From Acidimicrobiales bacterium (lineage in GTDB: Bacteria > Actinomycetota > Acidimicrobiia > Acidimicrobiales > Aldehydirespiratoraceae), in NCBI GenBank assembly GCA_029263175.1, contig JAJCXZ010000069.1, forward strand, positions 1 to 64,000: a DNA stretch of 64,000 nt, read 5' to 3'. The position numbers and the translations under genes were made by a program. Position 1 is the stretch's first letter. Every line of letters begins with the position of its first letter. Positions 44,328-52,569 of the stretch are shown here, one piece after another. Below the pieces are notes generated by a model that did no database searches, was not told the origin of the DNA, and saw only the letters and a list, made by a program, of their open reading frames with translations.

Positions 44328-45480
44328 TCTAGAGCTACCCAGGGTCGTAGTCGTGTCGACGACGCCGATGTCTGCCTCATCGGCGTCGGGATTCTGCCTC
44401 GCTTCGCTCTTCGACGAATGGCCGAGTAGTCGGCTTCTCGAGGTCACGATCGCGGGTCCGTCCCCGGATTCTGCTTCGCGAGCCGGCACCTCGATCTCGT
44501 GCCCGAGCGGAGCGCTGAGCGACGCCGACGTCGCCGTCATCGAGAGCTTCTCTCCGCACGTTGTCTATGTCCGAGCGAACGAGTGGCCGGAAGCGTGGTG
44601 GGAACTCGGCCGGACGGTGGCGGCCCGATTCGACATTCCGTATGTCGCTCATGTCTTCGACGATGTGGTTGCGTGGCAGTTGGCTCGATTCGACCCACCG
44701 TTCAACGAACTTCGGGCGATTCGGCGCGACCTGAGTCTCCGTCGGCTGGTTGGCGATGCGGTCGCCACGTTCTCTTGCTCTGACGCCCACAGCGAATCAA
44801 TGTTCGCTCGATACGGCGTGGTCGCCTCGCCCTTTGTTCGGTGGGTGGATCCGATCGTCGTCCCACGAGTGGAGCACGGCGACGTCTTTCGATTCGCATA
44901 TGCAGGCCGATGCAATTCGGTCCAGCACAGTGGGGCGCTGCGCGATGTTGCGTTCGCTGCACTTGCGCTGGCTGATGAGGGCCTCCGCATTGCCATCGAT
45001 TGCATCGGTCCAAATGCTGACGACTTCGGCACCTTCTTCGCGCAATACCCAGAGACACAAGCGGTGGTGTCGTTCCATGGCAACCTTGCGGATCGAGCTG
45101 ATCAGCTCGAGTTCATGTTCAGCCGGGACGCCACACTGGTCACGTTGAACTTCGATGCTGAGTCGATCGGCTACGTCGGTCGAGCCACGTCGTCGAAAGC
45201 GCTTGATTGTCTCGCCGGTGACCGTCCAACGCTGGTGTACGGCCCGCCCGAGATGGAGACGGTGGCATGGGCTGCTCGTACCGGTTGGGCGGATGTTGCC
45301 TCTGACCGTGACCCTGCGGCGCTCACGGCCACGCTGCGCGCCGTCGTCACTCGCGGCACGCTCACCGATGCGCAGCACGAAGCGCGGACCCGAGAGCGCG
45401 CCCGGTGGAGCCGAGCGACAGTGTTGGAGGCGTTTGTGAAGCAGATGCGACTGGCAGCCGGCGACCGTCAGTCGACGTAG
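44317..45480 (+). CDS. Glycosyltransferase family 4-like protein
   Basis: This 387-residue protein has the two-Rossmann layout of GT-B enzymes: an N-terminal VVVVSTTPMSASSASGF, a middle FRFAYAGRCNSVQHSG typical of the start of the donor domain, and VGRATSSKALDCLAGDRPTLVYGPPE corresponding to the nucleotide-sugar-binding ExxG region (quoted in part: SSKALDCLAGDRPTLVYGPP). It likely transfers a sugar to a surface polymer; acceptor unknown. The start is GTG at 44317. It overlaps the convergent helicase gene by 13 bases. Confidence 0.75.
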   Translation: MSHDLELPRVVVVSTTPMSASSASGFCLASLFDEWPSSRLLEVTIAGPSPDSASRAGTSISCPSGALSDADVAVIESFSPHVVYVRANEWPEAWWELGRTVAARFDIPYVAHVFDDVVAWQLARFDPPFNELRAIRRDLSLRRLVGDAVATFSCSDAHSESMFARYGVVASPFVRWVDPIVVPRVEHGDVFRFAYAGRCNSVQHSGALRDVAFAALALADEGLRIAIDCIGPNADDFGTFFAQYPETQAVVSFHGNLADRADQLEFMFSRDATLVTLNFDAESIGYVGRATSSKALDCLAGDRPTLVYGPPEMETVAWAARTGWADVASDRDPAALTATLRAVVTRGTLTDAQHEARTRERARWSRATVLEAFVKQMRLAAGDRQST

Positions 45481-47234
45481 CGACGGGCGCGAGCCTTCTT
45501 GCCGCGAATCATCGTGGCGCCGATGGCGGTGATGACCGTGTCGACCGACTCTTCGGGCACGCCGACGACCGAATAGTTCTCGGTGATGCGGATCGGGCCG
45601 ATGTCTCGACCGGTCAACCCGGTTTCGTTGGCAATGCAACCGACAAGGTCGCCGGGGCGCATGCCGGACTTCCGGCCGAGCCCGACGAAGATCAGGCCGG
45701 TGCCGGGGCCGACATTGCCGACCGCCTTACCACCCTTGCCTCCGGGCTTGCCGCCACCGGGCTTGCTCGCACGGTCGCCGGCATGGTCACGTTTGCCCTT
45801 GCCGCCCTTGCCCGGGCGGTCGTCGCGCAGCATGCGTTCGGAGGCATCGGGGATCTCGACTTCGTCGGTGGTGGCGCCGCGACCCTGGTGGAACAGTTTG
45901 ATGGCGGCGAGCGCGATGTTGCGCTCGCTTCCTTCGGAAGCCAGCCCGAAGAGGACGGAATTGTAACCCTCGAGATCGTCTCCCATCATTGCTTCGCGGA
46001 TGGCCTCGACAGTGACCTCAATCTGCTTCTCGCGGAGATCGCCGACCGTTGGTACCTTCCGGATGTCGAATGTCTGCTTGGTGAGGCGCTCGATGTTGTT
46101 GAGAAGCCGGCGCTGCTTCGGCTCGGCCAACGTGATGGCGACACCTTCGCGACCGGCGCGGCCGACGCGACCGATGCGGTGTACGTAGCTCTCCGCTGAG
46201 CTGGGAACGTCGTAGTTGACGACGTGAGTGAGCGTGTCGACATCGAGGCCACGGGCCGCAACATCGGTGGCCACGAGCAGTTCGGCGGTGCCTTCGCGCA
46301 GACGGCTCATCACCCGGTCGCGCTGCTGCTGGTCCATGCCGCCGTGGAGGGCCTCGGCGCGGTAGCCGCGGCCATTCATGGTGGCGGTGAGCTGGTCGAC
46401 CTCACCGCGGGTACGGCAGAAGACGATGGCCGAGCTCGGCCCCTCCATGTCGAGGATTCGACCGAGTGCGTTGGACTTGTGGTGGCGGGTGACGACGTAG
46501 GCGGTCTGTCGAATCAGCGCCTTGTCGGCCGCAGACTCGGCGGCCCCAACCGTGATCTGCTTCGGATCGCGCTGGTACTTCTCGGCGATCTTCATGATGC
46601 GGCGAGGCATCGTGGCCGAGAACAGAACCGTCTGGCGGTCCTTCGGCGTTGTCTCCAGGATCGTCTCGATGTCCTCGGTGAAGCCCATGTCGAGCATCTC
46701 ATCGGCTTCGTCGAGCACAACGGTGCGAATCGAGTCGAGCGCCAGAGAACCTCGACGGATGTGATCGATCGCTCGACCGGGTGTGGCAACGACGACATGC
46801 ACACCGCGGCGCAGTGCCTGGAGCTGGCGATGGATCGGTTGCCCGCCGTAGATCGGCACAACCTGGATTCGTTGCTCGGCGCCGTACTTGAAAATCGCTT
46901 CGCTGACCTGAACGGCGAGCTCGCGGGTCGGCACCACGACCAATGCAGTCGGCACCGCAGGAGCGTTGGGTTCGATCCCGTTCAGGATCGGCAATGCGAA
47001 TGCGGCGGTCTTGCCCGTGCCGGTGGCGGCTTGGCCCAGAATGTCCTGGCCGGTGAGCATCTCGGGAATGGCGAGCCGCTGAATCGGCGTCGGCTCTTCG
47101 TAACCGAGGAAGGTGGTGGTGGCGACGAGTTCGGCGCGCAAACCAAGCGCGGCAAATCCGGTTGGATCGGTTTCAGACGAGTCAGACGATTCAGACGGTT
47201 CTGATTCGCTCTCGTCCGTTTGGGGCTCGCTCAT
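45468..47234 (-). CDS. DEAD-box RNA helicase with DbpA-type RNA-binding domain
   Basis: This 588-residue protein has the Q motif (PTPIQRLAIP), Walker A ATGTGKTAAF, DEAD, SAT, and HRIGRVGRAG in the second RecA domain. A Gly/Lys-rich linker (about 455-500) and a C-terminal DbpA-type RNA recognition fold (GLIFVGLGRKSGMRPGDLVG) follow, as in DeaD/CsdA. It unwinds structured RNA in ribosome assembly or cold adaptation. The N-terminal 30 residues are acidic and Ser-rich. The 3' end overlaps the glycosyltransferase gene. Confidence 0.94.
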   Translation of the reverse strand: MSEPQTDESESEPSESSDSSETDPTGFAALGLRAELVATTTFLGYEEPTPIQRLAIPEMLTGQDILGQAATGTGKTAAFALPILNGIEPNAPAVPTALVVVPTRELAVQVSEAIFKYGAEQRIQVVPIYGGQPIHRQLQALRRGVHVVVATPGRAIDHIRRGSLALDSIRTVVLDEADEMLDMGFTEDIETILETTPKDRQTVLFSATMPRRIMKIAEKYQRDPKQITVGAAESAADKALIRQTAYVVTRHHKSNALGRILDMEGPSSAIVFCRTRGEVDQLTATMNGRGYRAEALHGGMDQQQRDRVMSRLREGTAELLVATDVAARGLDVDTLTHVVNYDVPSSAESYVHRIGRVGRAGREGVAITLAEPKQRRLLNNIERLTKQTFDIRKVPTVGDLREKQIEVTVEAIREAMMGDDLEGYNSVLFGLASEGSERNIALAAIKLFHQGRGATTDEVEIPDASERMLRDDRPGKGGKGKRDHAGDRASKPGGGKPGGKGGKAVGNVGPGTGLIFVGLGRKSGMRPGDLVGCIANETGLTGRDIGPIRITENYSVVGVPEESVDTVITAIGATMIRGKKARARRYVD

Positions 47235-47377
47235 TGCGGCAACTTCCGTAGACGGGTGGACAACCCGTGGAGAACAGCCGTCAATCCTACGGCCGATCCT
47301 TCCGATGTCTCCTGACGTGGGTTCTGCTGTGACATCTGCGACACCAAGAGGGGCAGTTCGAACCCATTTGTCGGCCT

Positions 47378-47459
47378 ACTCTCTGGGGTAGGTGCAAGAG
47401 GACCGATTGGGTTTTACTGCTGCCGAGGCGACACAGGTCGCTGGCCAACCCCTGAGGGT
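47378..47459 (+). ncRNA. Structured leader candidate upstream of the SulP gene
   Basis: A 12-position stem pairs 47378-47389 with 47448-47459 (11 pairs including one G-U, one T-T mismatch), enclosing 58 bases that contain a smaller hairpin GCGAC-ACAG-GTCGC (47428-47441). The stem ends eight bases before the ATG at 47468, and the leader has no separate Shine-Dalgarno sequence. I do not recognise it as a known riboswitch class. Confidence 0.5.
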
Positions 47460-47467
47460 CCCCCCGA

Positions 47468-48988
47468 ATGAGTTCCCAAACACTTTCCGCTGTGCCGTCG
47501 CGCGCGGCACGACTCCGCGCTGAGTGGTTCACCAACCCGAAGGTCGAGCTTCTCTCCGGCCTGGTTGTCGCACTCGCACTGATCCCCGAAGCGATCTCCT
47601 TCTCGATCATCGCCGGCGTCGACCCGAAGGTCGGTCTCTACGCTTCGTTCTCGATTGCCATCATCATCTCGATCGCCGGTGGGCGCTCCGGCATGATCTC
47701 GGCGGCAACCGGCGCCATGGCACTCGTTCTCGTGCCGCTGGTCAAGGACTACGGCATCGAATACCTCTTCGCCGCAACGATCCTCGCCGGCGCCATCCAG
47801 ATCGGCTTCGGCTATCTCGGCGTCGGTTCGCTGATGCGTTTCGTGCCCCGCACCGTGATGGTCGGCTTCGTGAACGCTCTCGCGATTCTGATCTTCCTCG
47901 CTCAGGTGCCGCACATTCTTCTCAACGGCGATGACGCGGACTCCAGCCAGATGCCGCTCAATCTGGCGTTCGTCGCCGCCGGCCTCGTCATCATCTACGG
48001 CCTTCCACGCGTCACCAGGGCCGTGCCGTCTCCACTCGTCGCCATCGTTGTGCTGGCCGGCGGCGCGATGTTCTTCGATCTCGAACTCCCGACCGTCGGC
48101 GACATGGGCGAACTGCCGTCTGCGTTGCCGTTCGTTGCGCTCCCCGAGTTGCCGTTCACCCTCGGCACGCTCCAGATCATCCTTCCCTACGCCTTCACGC
48201 TCGCCATGGTCGGCTTGCTGGAGTCGCTCCTGACGGCCCAGCTTCTCGACGACCTCACCGACACACCGTCGGACAAGAACCTCGAGTCCCGCGGCCAGGG
48301 CATCGCCAACGTCGCCACCGGCTTCCTCGGCGGCATGGCCGGCTGCGCCATGATCGGCCAGTCGGTCATCAACTACCGCTCCGGGGGACGCACCCGCCTT
48401 TCCACGCTCGCTTCCGGCGTGTTCCTGCTCATCCTTGTGATGGGTCTCGGCGACCTCGTGGCCCGCATCCCGATGGCCGCCCTGGTGGCAGTCATGGTCA
48501 TGGTCTCCGTCGGTACGTTCAACTGGCGCAGCGTTCGTCGCGGCACGCTCAAGCACACGCCGATCAGCGAGTCGCTGATCATGGCGGTCACGGTGGTCAC
48601 CGTGGTTCTCACGCACAATCTCGCCTACGGCGTCGGTGCCGGTGTGGTGTTGTCGGCCGTCTTCTTCGCTCGCCACGTGTCGGGCGTGGTCAAGGTCACA
48701 AGCGTCGTCGACCCCGACGGTGTCGAGCGGCTCTATGCCGTCACCGGCGAGCTGTTCTTCGCCTCGACCAACGATCTCGTCCATGCGTTCGACTACGACG
48801 CGGTGAAGGTCCCCATGGTCGAGATCGATCTGAGCGGCGCCCGAGTCTGGGACACGTCAGCGGTTGCCGCCCTCGACGCTGTCGTCGCCAAGTTCGCCGA
48901 CCGGGGCATCGAGGCGCACCTCGTCGGTCTCAACCGTCACGCCGAAGATCTCCACAGCCGCAACACCGGCAATGTTTCCGCGCACTAA
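47468..48988 (+). CDS. SulP/SLC26 family anion transporter
   Basis: This 506-residue protein has 10-12 membrane segments with family motifs [24 protein letters not shown] (quoted in part: [19 protein letters not shown]), [16 protein letters not shown] and [19 protein letters not shown], and a C-terminal STAS domain (about 415-500; [20 protein letters not shown]). Substrates of this family are sulfate, bicarbonate or dicarboxylates; none can be assigned here. A structured leader directly precedes the gene and may regulate translation. Confidence 0.92.
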   Translation: MSSQTLSAVPSRAARLRAEWFTNPKVELLSGLVVALALIPEAISFSIIAGVDPKVGLYASFSIAIIISIAGGRSGMISAATGAMALVLVPLVKDYGIEYLFAATILAGAIQIGFGYLGVGSLMRFVPRTVMVGFVNALAILIFLAQVPHILLNGDDADSSQMPLNLAFVAAGLVIIYGLPRVTRAVPSPLVAIVVLAGGAMFFDLELPTVGDMGELPSALPFVALPELPFTLGTLQIILPYAFTLAMVGLLESLLTAQLLDDLTDTPSDKNLESRGQGIANVATGFLGGMAGCAMIGQSVINYRSGGRTRLSTLASGVFLLILVMGLGDLVARIPMAALVAVMVMVSVGTFNWRSVRRGTLKHTPISESLIMAVTVVTVVLTHNLAYGVGAGVVLSAVFFARHVSGVVKVTSVVDPDGVERLYAVTGELFFASTNDLVHAFDYDAVKVPMVEIDLSGARVWDTSAVAALDAVVAKFADRGIEAHLVGLNRHAEDLHSRNTGNVSAH

Positions 48989-48994
48989 CTGCGC

Positions 48995-49609
48995 CTACTG
49001 GTCGTAGAACTCGTCGGGGTTCCGACCCAGCTCGATGAGTCGTCGCACCGCAGGCAGAGGCGGATCGCTTCGTTCGCCTCGGCGAATGCTCTGGATCCGC
49101 TCACCGTCCTCGGCATAGATGTGACACGTGTTGAGGTTGCGCATCTGGGCCTCGGCCGGCGACATGGACGAGTCTGAGCCGGTGACCTTCGACAAGCTCC
49201 AAGTGGACTGGATGATCGCTGGTGCGAGTGCCTGAAGCAAGGCGACGACATGTGTGCATCCACGTGGCCCGCCGAAGAGCTCGCGGATCTTGTGGGTGAA
49301 CCCGCGCGCGATGCTGAGACCGACGAGGCCGTCGTATGCCGTGACGATCGATGGACATTCGTGGTTGGGAAACTCTTCGAAACCGAGGTTCACGGCTGCG
49401 ATCTCGAGGCTTGGGACCGCGATCCGAAGCTCGATCACCATGTGGTGCATCACGATGGACTCGGTGTCATCGGCAATCAGCGTGCCAGGCGGCTTGCGGT
49501 CACAGATCGCGCCACGGGCGATGATGTCCGTGCCGTCGGTGTAGATCTTCGTGTCGTACGTGCGATGGTGCAGGATCCGGAGATCCCCGTCAGGGGGGAG
49601 AATCGACAT
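48995..49609 (-). CDS. DUF2889 family protein
   Basis: This 204-residue protein has the DUF2889 pattern: RTYDTKIYTDGTDIIARGAI, MHHMVIELRIAV, FPNHECPSI, YDGLVGLSIARGF and GGPRGCTHVVALLQAL with conserved His and Cys. The family is of unknown function and sometimes sits in aromatic-degradation neighbourhoods. The ATG at 49609 is preferred to a TTG at 49645. It converges on the SulP gene with 6 bases between stops. Confidence 0.82.
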   Translation of the reverse strand: MSILPPDGDLRILHHRTYDTKIYTDGTDIIARGAICDRKPPGTLIADDTESIVMHHMVIELRIAVPSLEIAAVNLGFEEFPNHECPSIVTAYDGLVGLSIARGFTHKIRELFGGPRGCTHVVALLQALAPAIIQSTWSLSKVTGSDSSMSPAEAQMRNLNTCHIYAEDGERIQSIRRGERSDPPLPAVRRLIELGRNPDEFYDQ

Positions 49610-49671
49610 CCGGACTTCGTAGTGGGGAATGGCGGCGGCAGCCAATCGGGGCGACCAGCGCGAGATCGCCC

Positions 49672-49923
49672 CTGCGTCCGCAGGATCAGCTGACGACGAT
49701 CAGAACGATCGCCGATCACGCCCCCGACCGGCGCAAACACGAGCCACGGCAAGAACTGGGCAGCGGTGACGCCCGCAACAGCCAGTGGAGAGTCGGTCAG
49801 GGTCGCGGTAAGGAGCGGCAGGGTGGCGAGTCGAACACCATCACCGAGATTGGTGATAGCGGTCGCAACCAGGAGCGCTTCGAACGTGTGACCGAGAGAT
49901 CGGGATGGGCGGTCTTGGCGCAC
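49672..49923 (-). pseudogene. Truncated MFS transporter, N-terminal remnant
   Basis: About 84 residues encode the first two membrane helices of an EntS-like MFS exporter (HTFEALLVATAITNLGDGVRL, ending at the conserved loop GDRSDRRQLILR; first part quoted to 21 letters is residues 12-32). The homologous sequence stops there and runs into unrelated sequence ahead of the DUF2889 gene; no other MFS part follows. This is a deletion remnant and not a functional transporter. Confidence 0.7.
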
Positions 49924-49984
49924 CAGCGGGGCCTAGGCAACTCGGGTTGGGGTGCGGTTTGTCCGGCGTGGCAGGATCAGGGCG

Positions 49985-50938
49985 ATGGCCATCGAGATTC
50001 TGCTGATTCAGGGTTGGAGCCTCGGTTCGGTCTATGCGCTCGTGGCGTTCGGCTTTGTGGCGACCTACAAGACCAACAAGATCCTGAATTTCACGCTGCC
50101 GTTCCTAGGCGCGGCCGGCGCGCTGATCATGTCGAGCCTTGTGTCCGACGGCGCCCTCGGGATCAGTTCGCTTCGCGGCAAGAACCCCCTCACCTCGATC
50201 GCCGATCATCCCGTGGGGTGGGTGCTGTGCCTTTTGGTTGCACTGGCGCTGGTTGGCGCGCTCGGCGTATTCGTCGAGCGGCTCGTAATTCGGCCGCTCG
50301 CAGGACGCACTCCGTTCATCTTGACGATGGCAACCCTGGCTGGAGCCCTCGTGCTCGACATTCTCGTCGGCAACGCTCCGATCAGTCGTCACCTGGCCAT
50401 GCCGTGGGGCACGGCCAGTGTCGAGGTAGCGGGAGCAGACGTCAGCATCTCGACGCTTGTCGTCTGCGCCCTGGCCCCGGCTGCGCTGCTCGGCGTCGCC
50501 GGTTTCAACCGCACCTGGTTCGGCACGGCAGCGCGGGCGATGGCCAACGACGAGGAAGCGGCAGTGTCGATGGGCATCAACCGCTCGCGGGTAATGGCAA
50601 CGGGTTGGGCGCTCGCGGCTGGGCTGGCGACGTTCGCGGCGATGGCGTTTGCCGTTCCGCCGCTCGGCGCGGGCATCTTCGCCACCCGATCGATGCCGGA
50701 TCTGTTCTTTCGAGCGATCCCGGTCCTGGCCATCGGCGGTTGGGACTCATACGGGGGCGTCTATGCCGCAGGGATCACCATAGGAATGATGCAGGTCATG
50801 GTCGGCGGACTGTGGGGCAACTACGCGTCGTTCCTCGGCGGTGGCTACACGACGATCCTGCCGTACGTCACCATGATCGTTGTGCTGATGGTTCGCCCGA
50901 CCGGGCTCTTCGGACAGGCGTCGGTTCGCCGGATCTGA
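49985..50938 (+). CDS. Branched-chain amino acid-type ABC permease (LivH-like), orphan
   Basis: This 317-residue protein has eight or more membrane segments and the LivH pattern: IQGWSLGSVYALVAFGFVATYKTNKILNF (quoted in part: GSVYALVAFGFVATYKTNKI), FGTAARAMANDEEAAVSMGINRSRV and GGWDSYGGVYAAG. Such permeases import branched-chain amino acids, amides or urea together with LivM, two ATPases and a binding protein, none of which are in the window. The ATG at 49985 starts the first helix. Confidence 0.85.
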   Translation: MAIEILLIQGWSLGSVYALVAFGFVATYKTNKILNFTLPFLGAAGALIMSSLVSDGALGISSLRGKNPLTSIADHPVGWVLCLLVALALVGALGVFVERLVIRPLAGRTPFILTMATLAGALVLDILVGNAPISRHLAMPWGTASVEVAGADVSISTLVVCALAPAALLGVAGFNRTWFGTAARAMANDEEAAVSMGINRSRVMATGWALAAGLATFAAMAFAVPPLGAGIFATRSMPDLFFRAIPVLAIGGWDSYGGVYAAGITIGMMQVMVGGLWGNYASFLGGGYTTILPYVTMIVVLMVRPTGLFGQASVRRI

Positions 50939-50968
50939 CTACTCGAAACCCTGCATCTCGGAGCCCTG

Positions 50969-52438
50969 CTACTCGAAGACCAACCCGTCGTTGTCGAGGT
51001 CGACGAGGGGTAGCTCGCGGCGTTCGGTCCAGTAGTCCTGCGTATGTGCCCAGCGGGGTGCTTCACCGCTCTTGGGCATGAGGTGCATGCTTCGCATGAG
51101 GTAGCCGGGGTTGAAGTTCTCGGGGTCCATCCAGGGCCCGATCTCCATGTGCTCATCCTCGGCCCGAAGCTGTGGGGTGACCTGACGGGCACCGGCGGCA
51201 TCCATGTGTTCGAACATGCGGCACATGAAGTCGGCCATCAGATCGACTCGCAGTGTCCAACTGGCACGGAAGTAGCCGAACACCCAGGCCAGGTTGGGCA
51301 CGCCCGTGAACATCATCCCGCGGTAGGTGACCGTGTCGGCGAAGTCGATGGCCTGGCCGTCGACCGTGAAGTCGATGTTGCCCAGCACCGAGAGATGGAA
51401 TCCGGTGGCGGTCACGATGATGTCGGCGATGAGTTCGTCACCGGATTTGGTGAGGATGCCCTTCTCGGTGAACCGTTCGATCTCGTCGGTCACCATCGAT
51501 GCCTTGCCCGAGCTGATGCCGGCGAACAGATCCCCGTCGGGTACGAAGGCCAACCGTTGCCGCCATGGCCGATAGCTCGGCGTGAAGTGCTTCTCCATGT
51601 CGTAGCCCTCGGGCAGGAGTTCCTTGATGTCGTTGATCAGGGCTTCCTTGACCTCTTCGGGATAGTCGAACGACATCTTGGTGAACGCGTCCTGCTCGAA
51701 GAGGGTCTTGCGGCGTACGATCTCGTGGATCCATTCCTCTTGAATGTCCAGAGTGCGCAGTTCGTCGGCGAGCTCCACGGCGTTGCGGCCGGCGCGAAAG
51801 TAGGTCGGGGAGCGCTGGAGCACGGTGACATGGCTGCAATCGCCGGCGATGGCGGGGACGAGCGTGGCCGCGGTGGCGCCCGACCCGATCACGATGACTT
51901 CCTTGCCTTCGACCTCGATGTCGTCGGGCCAGGTCTGAGGGTGCACGATCTGCCCGTCGTAGTCGTCCATGCCGGGCCACTCGGGCGTGTAGCCCTCGTC
52001 ATGCTTGTAGTAGCCCTGGCACATCCACAGGAAGCCGGCGGTGAACTGCCGGCTCTCACCGGAGGCCGTGTTCCTGGCGTTGACGGTCCACCTGGCGTCC
52101 TCGCTCGACCACGAGGCGTCGCTGATGTGGTGGTGGTAGCGGATGTGCTGGTCGAGATCGTTCTCCTCGATCACCTCGCCCATGTACCTCAGGATTTCCT
52201 CGGCTGACGCGATCGGTGCTCCGACCCACGGCTTGAACCGATAGCCGAACGTGTAGAGGTCGCTGTCGGATCGAATACCCGGATAGGTGTGGGTCACCCA
52301 CGTGCCGCCGAACGTGTCCTTGGCCTCGAGAGCGACGAAGGTCGTGCCGGGTCGCTGGTCGAGAAGGTGATACGCCGCGCCGACGCCGGAGATTCCCGCG
52401 CCGACGATCAGAACGTCGAAGTGTTCGGTCGAAGTCAT
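50969..52438 (-). CDS. Flavin-containing/Baeyer-Villiger-type monooxygenase
   Basis: This 489-residue protein has an FAD Rossmann motif (VLIVGAGISGVGAAYHL), FGGTWVTHTYPGIRSDSDLYTF in the flavin domain (quoted in part: FGGTWVTHTYPGIRSDS), an NADPH Rossmann motif (VIVIGSGATAATLVPAI), and ATGFHLSVLGN near the C-terminus. It inserts oxygen into a ketone or oxidises a nitrogen or sulfur centre using NADPH and O2. The ATG at 52438 starts the FAD fold; the divergent molybdopterin gene begins 131 bases away. Confidence 0.92.
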   Translation of the reverse strand: MTSTEHFDVLIVGAGISGVGAAYHLLDQRPGTTFVALEAKDTFGGTWVTHTYPGIRSDSDLYTFGYRFKPWVGAPIASAEEILRYMGEVIEENDLDQHIRYHHHISDASWSSEDARWTVNARNTASGESRQFTAGFLWMCQGYYKHDEGYTPEWPGMDDYDGQIVHPQTWPDDIEVEGKEVIVIGSGATAATLVPAIAGDCSHVTVLQRSPTYFRAGRNAVELADELRTLDIQEEWIHEIVRRKTLFEQDAFTKMSFDYPEEVKEALINDIKELLPEGYDMEKHFTPSYRPWRQRLAFVPDGDLFAGISSGKASMVTDEIERFTEKGILTKSGDELIADIIVTATGFHLSVLGNIDFTVDGQAIDFADTVTYRGMMFTGVPNLAWVFGYFRASWTLRVDLMADFMCRMFEHMDAAGARQVTPQLRAEDEHMEIGPWMDPENFNPGYLMRSMHLMPKSGEAPRWAHTQDYWTERRELPLVDLDNDGLVFE

Positions 52439-52569
52439 CTCTCCGCTTTCCGGTGTTTGGGGCGACGGTGCCAGGGTCGACCATATGTCACCAGGGCCGT
52501 TGGTCATGAAACCGAAGCGGGACCATTGGTGTCCGGATCTGACCTCGCGAATGGGCCACACTGCTGTTC

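Noticed and set aside
47414-48784. A 456-codon minus-strand open frame
   Set aside because: It is antisense to the SulP transporter; its product is dominated by Asp, Glu, His and Arg as expected for the complement of a membrane-protein gene.
52439-52569. Possible operator in the divergent monooxygenase/molybdopterin intergenic region
   Set aside because: Only short imperfect inverted repeats are present, no better than expected by chance.
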